Of a stretch of 64,000 nt of DNA, positions 1 to 7,572 are shown one piece after another (the first letter of the stretch is position 1; each line of letters starts with the position of its first letter). The notes beneath the pieces were generated by a model. It made no database searches, was not told the origin of the DNA, and saw only the letters and a program-made list of their open reading frames with translations. This DNA comes from Labedaea rhizosphaerae. Lineage in GTDB: Bacteria; Actinomycetota; Actinomycetes; Mycobacteriales; Pseudonocardiaceae. The position numbers and the translations under genes are program-made. The DNA is taken from NCBI RefSeq assembly GCF_004362825.1, contig NZ_SNXZ01000002.1, positions 124,001 through 188,000 of the forward strand, in the 5' to 3' direction.

Positions 1-144
1 GGAACACTGGCCCCCCTTCGCACCACTCGTCGCCTGCGGTCGAATCAGTATCACCAACCCCGCCGCTACTTTGTCGCGTCCTAACAGGTGGTACGCGGCG
101 GCCGTTCGGCGAACCGGATTAGACCATCAGGCGGAGTGGAGCGG

Positions 145-780
145 TCACACGGTGCGCACGAGCAGCAACACGCCGGTGGTGAGCATGGTGACGGCGACGA
201 GCAGGTCGAGGATCCGCCAGGCGGCGGGCCGGGACAGGACGCGGCTGAGCAGGCTGGCGCCGTAGCCGAGACTGGCGAACCACGTGAGGCTGGCCAGGAT
301 CGCCCCGAGGCCGAAGACCCAGCGCAGCGAGCCCCGGTCGGCGGCGATCGAGCCGAGGAGCAGCACGGTGTCCAGGTAGACGTGCGGGTTGAGCCAGGTC
401 ATGGCCAGGCAGGCGAGCACGGCGGTCCGCACCGAGCTCGTGGTGCTGCCCTCGGTGGTGAGGCCCTGACCGGTGGCGGGCCGCAGCGCGCGCCGGGCGG
501 CCAGCAGGCCGTAGCCGAGGAGGAACGCGCCGCCGGCGATGCCGATCGTGGTCAGGGCCGCGGGCCAGGCGGTTACCACGGCGCCGAGCCCGGCGACGCC
601 GAGCAGGATGAGCACGGCGTCGGAGGCCGCACAGATGCCGACGACGACCAGCACGGCCTGCCGTCGCGCCCCCTGGCGCAGGACGAACGCGTTCTGTGCG
701 CCGATGGCGACGATCAAGGACAGGCCGGTGGCGAACCCGGCCAGGGCCGCCGTGGCGATTGCGCTGGTCACCTCATCCAA
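145..780 (-). CDS. LysE/ArgO-family basic amino acid exporter
   Basis: A 211-residue hydrophobic protein of the LysE family, which exports lysine or arginine across the cytoplasmic membrane. The family start is clear: a first membrane helix followed by the IGAQNAFVLRQG motif (about residues 25-36), then further helices and the family motif TWLNPHVYLDT (about 128-138), about six membrane segments in all. Length is normal for the family. It is divergent from a LysR regulator of the ArgP/LysG kind at 841, the classical exporter/regulator pair in which the regulator senses intracellular basic amino acids. Lysine versus arginine specificity cannot be read from the sequence. Function is inferred from family and gene pairing. 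Confidence 0.92.
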   Translation of the reverse strand: MDEVTSAIATAALAGFATGLSLIVAIGAQNAFVLRQGARRQAVLVVVGICAASDAVLILLGVAGLGAVVTAWPAALTTIGIAGGAFLLGYGLLAARRALRPATGQGLTTEGSTTSSVRTAVLACLAMTWLNPHVYLDTVLLLGSIAADRGSLRWVFGLGAILASLTWFASLGYGASLLSRVLSRPAAWRILDLLVAVTMLTTGVLLLVRTV

Positions 781-816
781 GCTAGGGACGTTCCCAGCAT
801 CAGTACAGCTAAAGAT

Positions 817-828
817 TCTTACGTAAGA
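817..828. promoter_or_regulatory. palindrome in lysE/lysR divergent promoter
   Basis: TCTTACGTAAGA is a perfect 12-bp palindrome in the 60-bp gap between the exporter and the LysR gene, inside an AT-rich stretch that stands out from its surroundings. It is the likeliest LysR binding site and lies only 12 bp before the regulator's ATG, so binding would also block the regulator's own promoter (autoregulation). Binding is inferred. Confidence 0.5.
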
Positions 829-840
829 TTAGCGCTCGTG

Positions 841-1806
841 ATGTCGGAATTTCCGCTGGACCAGGTGCGGACCCTGCTCGCGGTCGTCGACGAAGGCACG
901 TTCGAGGCGGCGGCCGCGGCCCTGCACGTCACCCCGTCCGCGATCAGCCAGCGGGTCAAGGCCCTGGAGCAGCGCGTCGGCCGGGTGCTGCTGATCCGGT
1001 CGAAGCCCGCCCAGCCAACCGAATCCGGGCAGGTGCTGGTGCGGCTGGCCCGCCAGATCGCCGCCCTGGACGAGCAGACGCAGGCCGAACTCGGCATCGC
1101 GCCCGGGCCGGGCGGCGTCCGGCTCTCCATCGCGGTGAACGCCGACTCGCTGGCCACCTGGTTCCTCCCGGCCTTGATGCGGCTGCCGCGCGAGGAGCAG
1201 GTCTGCTTCGAACTGCACCGCGAGGACGAGGGGCACACCGCCGCGCTGCTGCGCGAAGGGCGGGTCATGGCGGCGGTGACGTCGTCACCGGAGCCGGTGG
1301 CCGGGTGCACGGTCCGCCCGCTGGGCCACGCGCGGTACGTGCCCGCGGCCAGCCCCGCCTTCGTCGAGCGGCACTTGAGCGCGGGGCCGTTGAAACGGTG
1401 CCTGGCCGAGGCACCGGTCGTCGCGTTCGACCACCGCGACCAGTTGCAGGACCGCTTCGTCCGCGCCGTCACCGGCGGTACCGCGGGCGCGAGCGGGATC
1501 CGCCACCTCGTGCCGACGTCCGAAGGCTTCCGCGACGCCGTGGCCGCCGGGTTCGGCTGGGGCATGGTTCCCGAATCCCAGGCCGCGCCCCTGCTGAGCA
1601 GTGGCGCCCTGACGAAGCTGGCCGCGGCGCGGCACGTGGACGTCCCCTTGTACTGGCAGCAATGGAAACTGGACGTGCCCGCGCTGGCCCGCGTCGCGGC
1701 CGCCGTGGCCGCCGAAGCCGCGGACTCGCTGCATCGCGGCAAGGGAGAACCATCCTTGCGCGGGCGGCCGTTCGTCCAAGATCATGCCCAGGGCGAATCC
1801 GACTGA
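841..1806 (+). CDS. LysR-family regulator, ArgP/LysG type
   Basis: A 321-residue LysR regulator. Residues about 5-62 form the winged helix-turn-helix (QVRTLLAVVDEGTFEAAA, then SAISQRVKALEQRVGR), followed by a substrate-binding domain to about residue 295. It is the usual ArgP/LysG partner of the divergent LysE exporter and should activate it when lysine or arginine accumulates. I chose ATG 841; an in-frame GTG lies directly before it at 838. The frame stays open far upstream, but that part is only antisense to the exporter. The C-terminus carries about 20 extra residues (GKGEPSLRGRPFVQDHAQGES region) not expected for the family and overlapping the sequence that precedes the SDR gene; this tail may be a recent addition. 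Confidence 0.9.
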   Translation: MSEFPLDQVRTLLAVVDEGTFEAAAAALHVTPSAISQRVKALEQRVGRVLLIRSKPAQPTESGQVLVRLARQIAALDEQTQAELGIAPGPGGVRLSIAVNADSLATWFLPALMRLPREEQVCFELHREDEGHTAALLREGRVMAAVTSSPEPVAGCTVRPLGHARYVPAASPAFVERHLSAGPLKRCLAEAPVVAFDHRDQLQDRFVRAVTGGTAGASGIRHLVPTSEGFRDAVAAGFGWGMVPESQAAPLLSSGALTKLAAARHVDVPLYWQQWKLDVPALARVAAAVAAEAADSLHRGKGEPSLRGRPFVQDHAQGESD

Positions 1807-1831
1807 GGATCATCAAAACTGGGGGCTCATC

Positions 1832-2563
1832 GTGGGTACCGACCTGTCCGGGCGCGCGGCCATCGTGACCGGGGCATCACGCGGCATCGGCCGTGCCATC
1901 GCGACCCGGCTCGCCGCCCGAGGCGCCGCCGTCGTCGTCGGCTACCTGCGCAACGAGGCCAAGGCGAACGCGGTCGTCGAGGAGATCACCGGCCACGGCG
2001 GCCGGGCGATCGCCGTCCAGGGCGACCTCGCCCGGCCGGCCGAGGTGACGCGGCTGTTCGACCGGGCCGAGCAGGAGTTCGGCGCGCTCGACGTCGTGGT
2101 CGCGAACGCGGCCGACGTCGTGATCAAGCCAGTGGTCGACTGCACCGAGGAGGACTTCGACAGCCTGTTCGCGGCCAACGCGAAGAGCGCCTTCTTCACC
2201 ATGCAGGAGGCCGCGCGACGCCTGCGCGACGGTGGCCGGATCATCGCCACCTCCACCGGCGGCACCCGCATGTTCTTCACCGAGACCTCGCTCTACCTCG
2301 GCACGAAGGCCGCCGTCGAACAGTTCGTGCGCGTGTTGTCCCGCGAACTCGGACCGCGTGGCATCACCGTCAACGCCCTCTCCCCCGGCTTCACCGACAC
2401 CGACCTGCTGCCCGAACGCGACCGCGAGGTCGCGGCGGGCATGTCGCCGTTCGGCCGGGTGGGCCAGCCCGAGGATGTGGCCGACGTCGCCGTTTTCCTT
2501 GCCGGCGAGGAAGGCCGGTGGGTCACCGGCCAGAACCTCGGCGCGGGTGGCGGCGTCTTCTGA
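1832..2563 (+). CDS. SDR-family NAD(P)-dependent oxidoreductase
   Basis: A 243-residue classical short-chain dehydrogenase/reductase. Visible are the cofactor loop TGASRGIGRA (about residues 12-21), a NAG-like segment VVANAAD, the catalytic region with Ser (STGGTRMF) and YLGTK (Tyr and Lys), and the C-terminal VTGQNLGAGGG. It resembles FabG-like 3-ketoacyl reductases, but the substrate is unknown. GTG 1832 is chosen because a G-run (1821-1825) precedes it and the protein then begins at the Rossmann fold; an upstream ATG at 1784 would add non-family residues. A degraded inverted copy of this gene's first part lies at about 4340-4466, on the far side of the next gene. Confidence 0.9.
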   Translation: MGTDLSGRAAIVTGASRGIGRAIATRLAARGAAVVVGYLRNEAKANAVVEEITGHGGRAIAVQGDLARPAEVTRLFDRAEQEFGALDVVVANAADVVIKPVVDCTEEDFDSLFAANAKSAFFTMQEAARRLRDGGRIIATSTGGTRMFFTETSLYLGTKAAVEQFVRVLSRELGPRGITVNALSPGFTDTDLLPERDREVAAGMSPFGRVGQPEDVADVAVFLAGEEGRWVTGQNLGAGGGVF

Positions 2564-2588
2564 CGGTACCGCCGGTGCCGCGGCCCGC

Positions 2589-4232
2589 TCAGGCGACCTG
2601 GGCCGCCGCCACCGCCGGGTGCGTGAGCGGAACCGGGGCGAACGCGGGCGTCGCCGCGGCCGGCTTGGCCATGTAGGCACACAGGATCGCCAAGCCGATC
2701 CGCGGCAGCTCGGCCGTGCTCCGGTACGCCAGGTAGAGCGGGACCCGGCGGGGCTGGAACTTCGCCTTGAACGCGTGCAGCGAGTGGAACCCGTACAGCG
2801 GCTCCAGCACCGTGCCCATCCGGTCGAGCAGCCGCTGACCGACCGGGGCGGGCCCGTCGCCGGTGCGGACCAGCGGCGCGCCGGACAGCGACACGAACGC
2901 GGCGCCCTCGGCCTGGAACGCCAGGCACGCCTCGGCGATCAGGAACTCCACGACCGGGCGGAAGCCATCGGCACGCCTGCGCATCATGTCCAGCGTCCAG
3001 CCCTGGGGCTTGCCGTTGTCGTCGAACACCGGCAGCCACGACGTGACGCCGTGGACCGTGCCGTGCTCGTCGATCGCGAGGCCGACCCGGACCCGCGGGT
3101 CCATCGCCTGGTCGACGCCGCCGAGGGTGAAGCGCAGTTCCGGGGTGCGCTTGCCGGCGAGCCAGCTCGCGGAGATCTCCCGCACCTGCCTGCGCACGCT
3201 CGCCGGTTCGTCGGCCAGGGTGACCAGCCGGAAGGCGATGCCGTCCTTGGCGGCGCGGTTGCGGGCGGTCCGGATGTCCTGCCACTTCTTGCCGCGGAAC
3301 TCGAGCCCCGCGAGGTCCACGATGGTGTCCTCCGCGACCTGCAGGCGGTGCCCGCCGACTGCGTCCACAGTGGCCGACCCGACCGAGAACCAGGCCGGCA
3401 CAAGGCGTTCCCGGTCGCAGTGCGCGGCGAACAGGGCCGGGGCCGCCTGCTGCCACCGCGGCGAGCCAACCGGGTCGCCGACGACCACGGCGACACCCGC
3501 GTGCCTGCGGTAGGCCACGTAGCCGTCCGTGCCGTGGAAGTACTCGGTGCCCGGCCAGGTGGTCATCCACGACAGCGTGCCGCCACCGTGCGCGGCCAGC
3601 TGGTGGACGGCGGGTTCGGCTTCCGTCGCGCGCGCCGCGCGCCGCAGGAACAGCGGGCCGAGCGGCAACGCGACCACGACGGCCACCATGTGCACCACGT
3701 CGGCCAGGTGCGCCACGAGGACCAGCGACCCGACGACGTAGGCGATCAGCGCGATCCGGGCCCGCCAGCGCCAGCGCGGGGCGAACGTCGCGGTGCAGAC
3801 GGCGGCCGCGGCCATCGCGCCGCCCGACGGACCGACGTCCACAGCGGATACCAGCGCGCTGCCGGTCAGGTCGACCAGCCCGATGGCGCCGAACACCCCG
3901 GCGACGTGGCCGACGGCCCAGACGATCATGGTGCGTGCGGTGCCCAGCCGGTGCTCGGCCAGGCCCACGAACGCCGCGAAGCTCCCCAGCACCGCCACGT
4001 AGCAGAGCGGGGTGATCGCGAACGGCGCTCCGGTGAACACCGCCCACCACCGGTCGTCGCGAAACGCCGGTACCCCGTAGCTGATCCGATCGGCCCAGGA
4101 ATGCTGGTCGACCTGTGTGACGAAGGTCCGGAAGACGGCACCGAGCGTCACGATGACGGCGAGCCCCGCCGCCGTGAACGGGTAGCGGCGGAGCAGGTCG
4201 CCGGCCCTGACGATTTCCTTGGTCGTGAACAC
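2589..4232 (-). CDS. rhomboid-like membrane domain fused to DUF2156 (MprF-type) domain
   Basis: A 547-residue protein. The first 215 residues or so hold about six membrane helices with rhomboid hallmarks: WWAVFTG..., HRLGTAR, VGPSGGAM (a GxSG serine motif) and a late-helix His in VVHM followed by ALPLGPLF. The rest is a soluble DUF2156/lysyl-phosphatidylglycerol-synthase-like GNAT fold (YFHGTDGYVAYRRHAGVA, VVVGDPVG, then FRGKKWQDIRTARN). Family knowledge suggests aminoacylation of a lipid or related tRNA-dependent transfer at the membrane; the rhomboid part replaces the many-helix flippase of MprF. GTG 4232 is chosen at the start of the conserved part. The frame is open upstream to an ATG at 4430 with a G-rich RBS; that start lies inside a copied SDR fragment, so the true N-terminus is uncertain. 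Confidence 0.8.
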   Translation of the reverse strand: MFTTKEIVRAGDLLRRYPFTAAGLAVIVTLGAVFRTFVTQVDQHSWADRISYGVPAFRDDRWWAVFTGAPFAITPLCYVAVLGSFAAFVGLAEHRLGTARTMIVWAVGHVAGVFGAIGLVDLTGSALVSAVDVGPSGGAMAAAAVCTATFAPRWRWRARIALIAYVVGSLVLVAHLADVVHMVAVVVALPLGPLFLRRAARATEAEPAVHQLAAHGGGTLSWMTTWPGTEYFHGTDGYVAYRRHAGVAVVVGDPVGSPRWQQAAPALFAAHCDRERLVPAWFSVGSATVDAVGGHRLQVAEDTIVDLAGLEFRGKKWQDIRTARNRAAKDGIAFRLVTLADEPASVRRQVREISASWLAGKRTPELRFTLGGVDQAMDPRVRVGLAIDEHGTVHGVTSWLPVFDDNGKPQGWTLDMMRRRADGFRPVVEFLIAEACLAFQAEGAAFVSLSGAPLVRTGDGPAPVGQRLLDRMGTVLEPLYGFHSLHAFKAKFQPRRVPLYLAYRSTAELPRIGLAILCAYMAKPAAATPAFAPVPLTHPAVAAAQVA

Positions 4233-4339
4233 ACCGACAACGGTGTCGGCTCGCGAGCGCGGGGACACTGGCGCCACCTCCCGGGCACGGGTAGGGCTAA
4301 CCCCACCCTGCTCCGGCGATGTCCATTGTGGCCGCCGGC

Positions 4340-4466
4340 GCACCACGCCAGCCACGACGCCGGCGCCGCGGGCGGCGAGCCGGGTCGCTCTGGCGCGGAT
4401 GGCCGTGCGCCCGGACAGGTCGGTACCCATGAAGTTCCCCCCAGTCGGATTTGCCCCGCGCATGAT
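4340..4466 (-). pseudogene. inverted remnant of the SDR gene 5' end
   Basis: Read on the minus strand, this stretch repeats the start of the SDR gene at 1832 and its leader: CATG...AATCCGACTG, a G-run, ATGGGTACCGACCTGTCC, GGGCGCxCGGCCATC, then GCGACCCGGCTCGCCGCCCG. About 45 bp of the cofactor-loop region are missing and substitutions accumulate, so no SDR can be made. The copy is inverted relative to the functional gene, with the rhomboid-DUF2156 gene between the two. Its reading frame runs on, open, into that gene, so the copy's RBS and ATG (4430) could have been captured as the new start of the neighbour. Confidence 0.75.
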
Positions 4467-4679
4467 CGTGCACGAACGCGGCCCGCACAAGGGGCGGTTT
4501 TACTTACTACGACACAACTGTTCGGCGTCCGGCGAAGTTCGAGCCCCAGAGCTGACCCACCGAACTGGCTCGGACCGGCCACCGCACCAAGATGTAGTCG
4601 CCGGTCGTGTCGGCGTGACAGATCACCACGTCCTCGGCACAATCGAGCGCCACAGACGACTTGCATCGGCAGGGGGCGC

Positions 4680-7052
4680 GTGCGGCCGGTCGACTTCTCC
4701 TGGATCACCACGGGTGCGGATCTGGGTCGTGCCATCGCGACCTTGCGGCGCGACCGGGTGCCGGACAGGACCAACAGCGAGCTGGCCCGCGCGATCGGCG
4801 TGCGGGTGACGACGATCGCGAACTGGCTGGGCGACCGGGTTCCGCGGGACCGGGACAAGTTCGCCGCGCTGCTGGGTGCGCTCGGCGCCACCGAGGACGA
4901 AGCCCGCCAGCTCATGGCCGCGCGCGACCGGCTCCACGACACGAAACACGTGCGCGGCAAACGCACACCCGCGGCGGAACCGGCGACCCTGGCCCCACCG
5001 TGGGGCGAACTCCCGCCTCAGGTCCGTGGCCGGACCGATCTGCTCGACACGCTCGATGCCGAGCTCGTTCCCGGGCGGATGCAGGTGGTGGCCGGCCTCG
5101 GCGGCGTCGGCAAGACCACGGTCGCGCTCGCGCTGGCCCGCCGCCGCTACGAGCGTGGCGACACCGTGTGGTGGGTTCCGGCGGGTGACGACGTCTCGCT
5201 CAGCTCGGCGATGGCGACGCTGGCCCGGCGGCTGGGGGCCGGCGAGGGCGAACTCGCGCGGGCCGGGGGCAGTCCACACGAACTGGCCGACCTGTGCTGG
5301 TCCCTTGTGGACAACACGCCCGGGCCGTGGTTGCTGTGCTTCGACAACGCCGACTCCCCCGAGGTGCTGGCGCCGGGCGGCATGTCGTTGCCCGGCGAGA
5401 CCGGCTGGATCCGGACCGGCCGCGGCGGCGCGGTGCTGGTCACCAGCCGCCTGACCGACGCCACGTCCTGGGGCAGGCGTACCCAGGTGCAGGTGGTCGA
5501 TCCGGTCGGCACCGCGGCCGGTGGTGAGATCGTGCTGGACCTGCTCGGCGGACCGCACACGGACCAGAACCGGGACGAGGCCACGAAGTTGTCGGCGCGG
5601 CTGGGCGGTCTGCCGCTGGCCCTGTACCTGGCCGGGAACTACCTGCGGTCCGGTTTCGCACCCACGACCTTGGCGGCCCTCGCGGCGGCCGAAGGCACCG
5701 TCTTGCCCGTGCTGGACCGCGCCGCCGCGGCTGCCCCCGATCCCGCCAACCCCCGCAACCGACTGGGCACGACCTGGCAGCTGTCGCTGGATGCCTTGGC
5801 CCGCAACGGGATCAGCCACGCCCAGGGCGTGCTCGACGTGCTCTCGTGGTTCGCGCCCAACCGGCCGATCGACGTGGCGCTGCTCGACCCCGATGCCCTG
5901 GCCCGCCACGGGCTGACCGGGCTGACCGCCGACACGCTGTACCAGGCGCTCACCGGGCTCAACCGGGTCGGGCTGATCACTCGGCGGGGTACCGAAGGCG
6001 TGACGGTGCACCCGTTGGTCGCCGAGCACGCGTTGGTGTCACCGCACCACCTCCGCACCGCCGGGCTCGCCGCCGCGGCGACCCTGACCGCCACGCTCCC
6101 GTTCGGCGACGGCGCCGCGACCCGGTGGCCGGTCCGGCGGTGGCAACTGGTGGCAAGCCACGTCGAATGCCTGTGGGGGCGAGCGGCGGCGCTGGGCGCA
6201 GCCGGGCACGCCGAGGTCTTGCACGCCGCGAACGCCGTCGCCGAGGCGCTGGTCGAGCTGCACGCGGACTACGCCACCACGCAACGGTTCATCAGCCGGG
6301 CACTCACGTCGGCGGGTGCCGCCGACCTGCCGATCCCCGACGACGTCGACGATGCCTTGCACCCGCCGATCCTCGCGTTGCACGACGCGCTTGGCTTCCT
6401 CGCGTTCCTGCGCGGTCACAACGACGAGGCCGAGCGGATCTTCCGCGCCACCGTCGCGGGCAAGCGCCGCTTCCTCGCCCCGGACGACCGCCGGCTGCTC
6501 GGCACCATGATGAACCTCGCGGTCGCGCTGACCGGTCTGGGCCGGTTCGACGAGGCGATCGCCCTGCACGAACAGGAGCTCTCGATCACCGAGGGCAAGT
6601 ACGGCCGGCACGCGGTCACCACCCTGACGAGCCACAGCAACTACGGCTGGACGCTCTTCTCGGCCGGTCGGCTCGACGAAGCCGAACCGCACATGCGAAC
6701 GGCCGCCGACGGCTACCTCGCCACCCTCGGTGCGGAGCACGTCTTCACCTTGACCGCCCGCCACAACCACGGGCGGCTCCTGATCCCCATGGGCCGGCTC
6801 GCCGAAGCGGAGGACGTCCTGCGGGCGGTCGCCGCGGATCGCACCCGGGTGCTCGGCGAGCGGCACCCGGAAACCCTGCTGAGCCGCAACAGCCTGGCCA
6901 TCGCGTTGATCGAGCAGGGGCGGTACGCCGAGGCCGAGCCGATCCTGACCGAGGTCCTCGCCGTGCGCCAGGAGCTGTTCGAACCCGATCACCCGCACAT
7001 CGCCCAGACCGCCGAGTTGCTGGACCGCTGCCGGCGGGCCGGCGACTCGTGA
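4680..7052 (+). CDS. XRE-NB-ARC-TPR regulatory ATPase
   Basis: A 790-residue STAND-type protein. Residues about 8-60 are an XRE helix-turn-helix (TNSELARAIGVRVTTIANWL). A P-loop NTPase follows, with Walker A GLGGVGKT at 139-146 and Walker B-like WLLCFDNAD. NB-ARC features include VLVTSR and GLPLALYLAG. The C-terminal 230 residues are tetratricopeptide repeats of the long kinesin-light-chain type (LGRFDEAIALHEQEL, AGRLDEAEPHMRTA, MGRLAEAEDVLRAV, QGRYAEAEPILTEV). Family knowledge: signal-induced oligomerising switches, in actinomycetes often transcription regulators. GTG 4680 is chosen for its AGGGGGC RBS and because the domain starts at once. Ligand and targets are unknown. Confidence 0.88.
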   Translation: MRPVDFSWITTGADLGRAIATLRRDRVPDRTNSELARAIGVRVTTIANWLGDRVPRDRDKFAALLGALGATEDEARQLMAARDRLHDTKHVRGKRTPAAEPATLAPPWGELPPQVRGRTDLLDTLDAELVPGRMQVVAGLGGVGKTTVALALARRRYERGDTVWWVPAGDDVSLSSAMATLARRLGAGEGELARAGGSPHELADLCWSLVDNTPGPWLLCFDNADSPEVLAPGGMSLPGETGWIRTGRGGAVLVTSRLTDATSWGRRTQVQVVDPVGTAAGGEIVLDLLGGPHTDQNRDEATKLSARLGGLPLALYLAGNYLRSGFAPTTLAALAAAEGTVLPVLDRAAAAAPDPANPRNRLGTTWQLSLDALARNGISHAQGVLDVLSWFAPNRPIDVALLDPDALARHGLTGLTADTLYQALTGLNRVGLITRRGTEGVTVHPLVAEHALVSPHHLRTAGLAAAATLTATLPFGDGAATRWPVRRWQLVASHVECLWGRAAALGAAGHAEVLHAANAVAEALVELHADYATTQRFISRALTSAGAADLPIPDDVDDALHPPILALHDALGFLAFLRGHNDEAERIFRATVAGKRRFLAPDDRRLLGTMMNLAVALTGLGRFDEAIALHEQELSITEGKYGRHAVTTLTSHSNYGWTLFSAGRLDEAEPHMRTAADGYLATLGAEHVFTLTARHNHGRLLIPMGRLAEAEDVLRAVAADRTRVLGERHPETLLSRNSLAIALIEQGRYAEAEPILTEVLAVRQELFEPDHPHIAQTAELLDRCRRAGDS

Positions 7053-7132
7053 GTCCAATTGGAGTTCCCTCGCCCGAATGCTCCCGCGATGGTGCACATG
7101 ACCGCACCGCTCGTCTGTTCGGGAGATTCGAG

Positions 7133-7570
7133 ATGACCGCACCGTCACCAGTCCACCGCACCGCCGCCCCGGGTCCCGTGATCGCCGCTTCAGTGCTGCT
7201 GTACGTCTGCGCAGGAGTGGGCGTGCTCGGCTCGCTCGTGCTGGCCGCGGGCGGGGTCCTGGGCAATTCGATCTCGGACGTGCCGCTGGCCGGGCTCTAC
7301 ACGACGAAGATCCAGCTGGTCGGGTTTGGCGGCGGCTTCGCGTTCTTCGTCCTGGCGATCGCGGACGTCGTGCTGGGCGTGGGCCTGACCCGGGGTGCGC
7401 CCCGCGCACGCGCGGCGACCGTGGCTTTGTCCATTGTGGTCGGTCTGGCTGGGCTGGCCAGTCCCGTCGGCCCGCTCTGCCTGGTCACGGCGGCGGTGAT
7501 CATCGCCCTGGTGACCGGCCCGCAGTCGTCGCGCCGTCACTTCCGCCGCCCGGCCCTGGTGGTCGGTTGA
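7133..7570 (+). CDS. small four-helix membrane protein
   Basis: A 145-residue protein of unknown function with four predicted membrane segments (about residues 17-42, 60-80, 90-108 and 112-132) and a basic C-terminus (SSRRHFRRP). ATG 7133 has a GGGAG RBS 8 bp before it. Its stop overlaps the start region of the following lipoprotein (TTGATCGTG), so the two are probably translated together. I do not recognise a named family. The pairing of a tetraspan membrane protein with a lipoprotein suggests an envelope role, which is inference. Confidence 0.75.
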   Translation: MTAPSPVHRTAAPGPVIAASVLLYVCAGVGVLGSLVLAAGGVLGNSISDVPLAGLYTTKIQLVGFGGGFAFFVLAIADVVLGVGLTRGAPRARAATVALSIVVGLAGLASPVGPLCLVTAAVIIALVTGPQSSRRHFRRPALVVG

Positions 7571-7572
7571 TC

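Noticed and set aside
88-840. N-terminal extension of the LysR gene
   Set aside because: It is antisense to the LysE exporter, and the LysR fold begins right at 841.
2232-4679. A very long open frame that runs from 2232 into the NB-ARC gene
   Set aside because: Before 4680 it is Arg/Gly/Pro-rich shadow coding antisense to the DUF2156 gene; no family motif appears until the XRE domain, and an RBS precedes GTG 4680.
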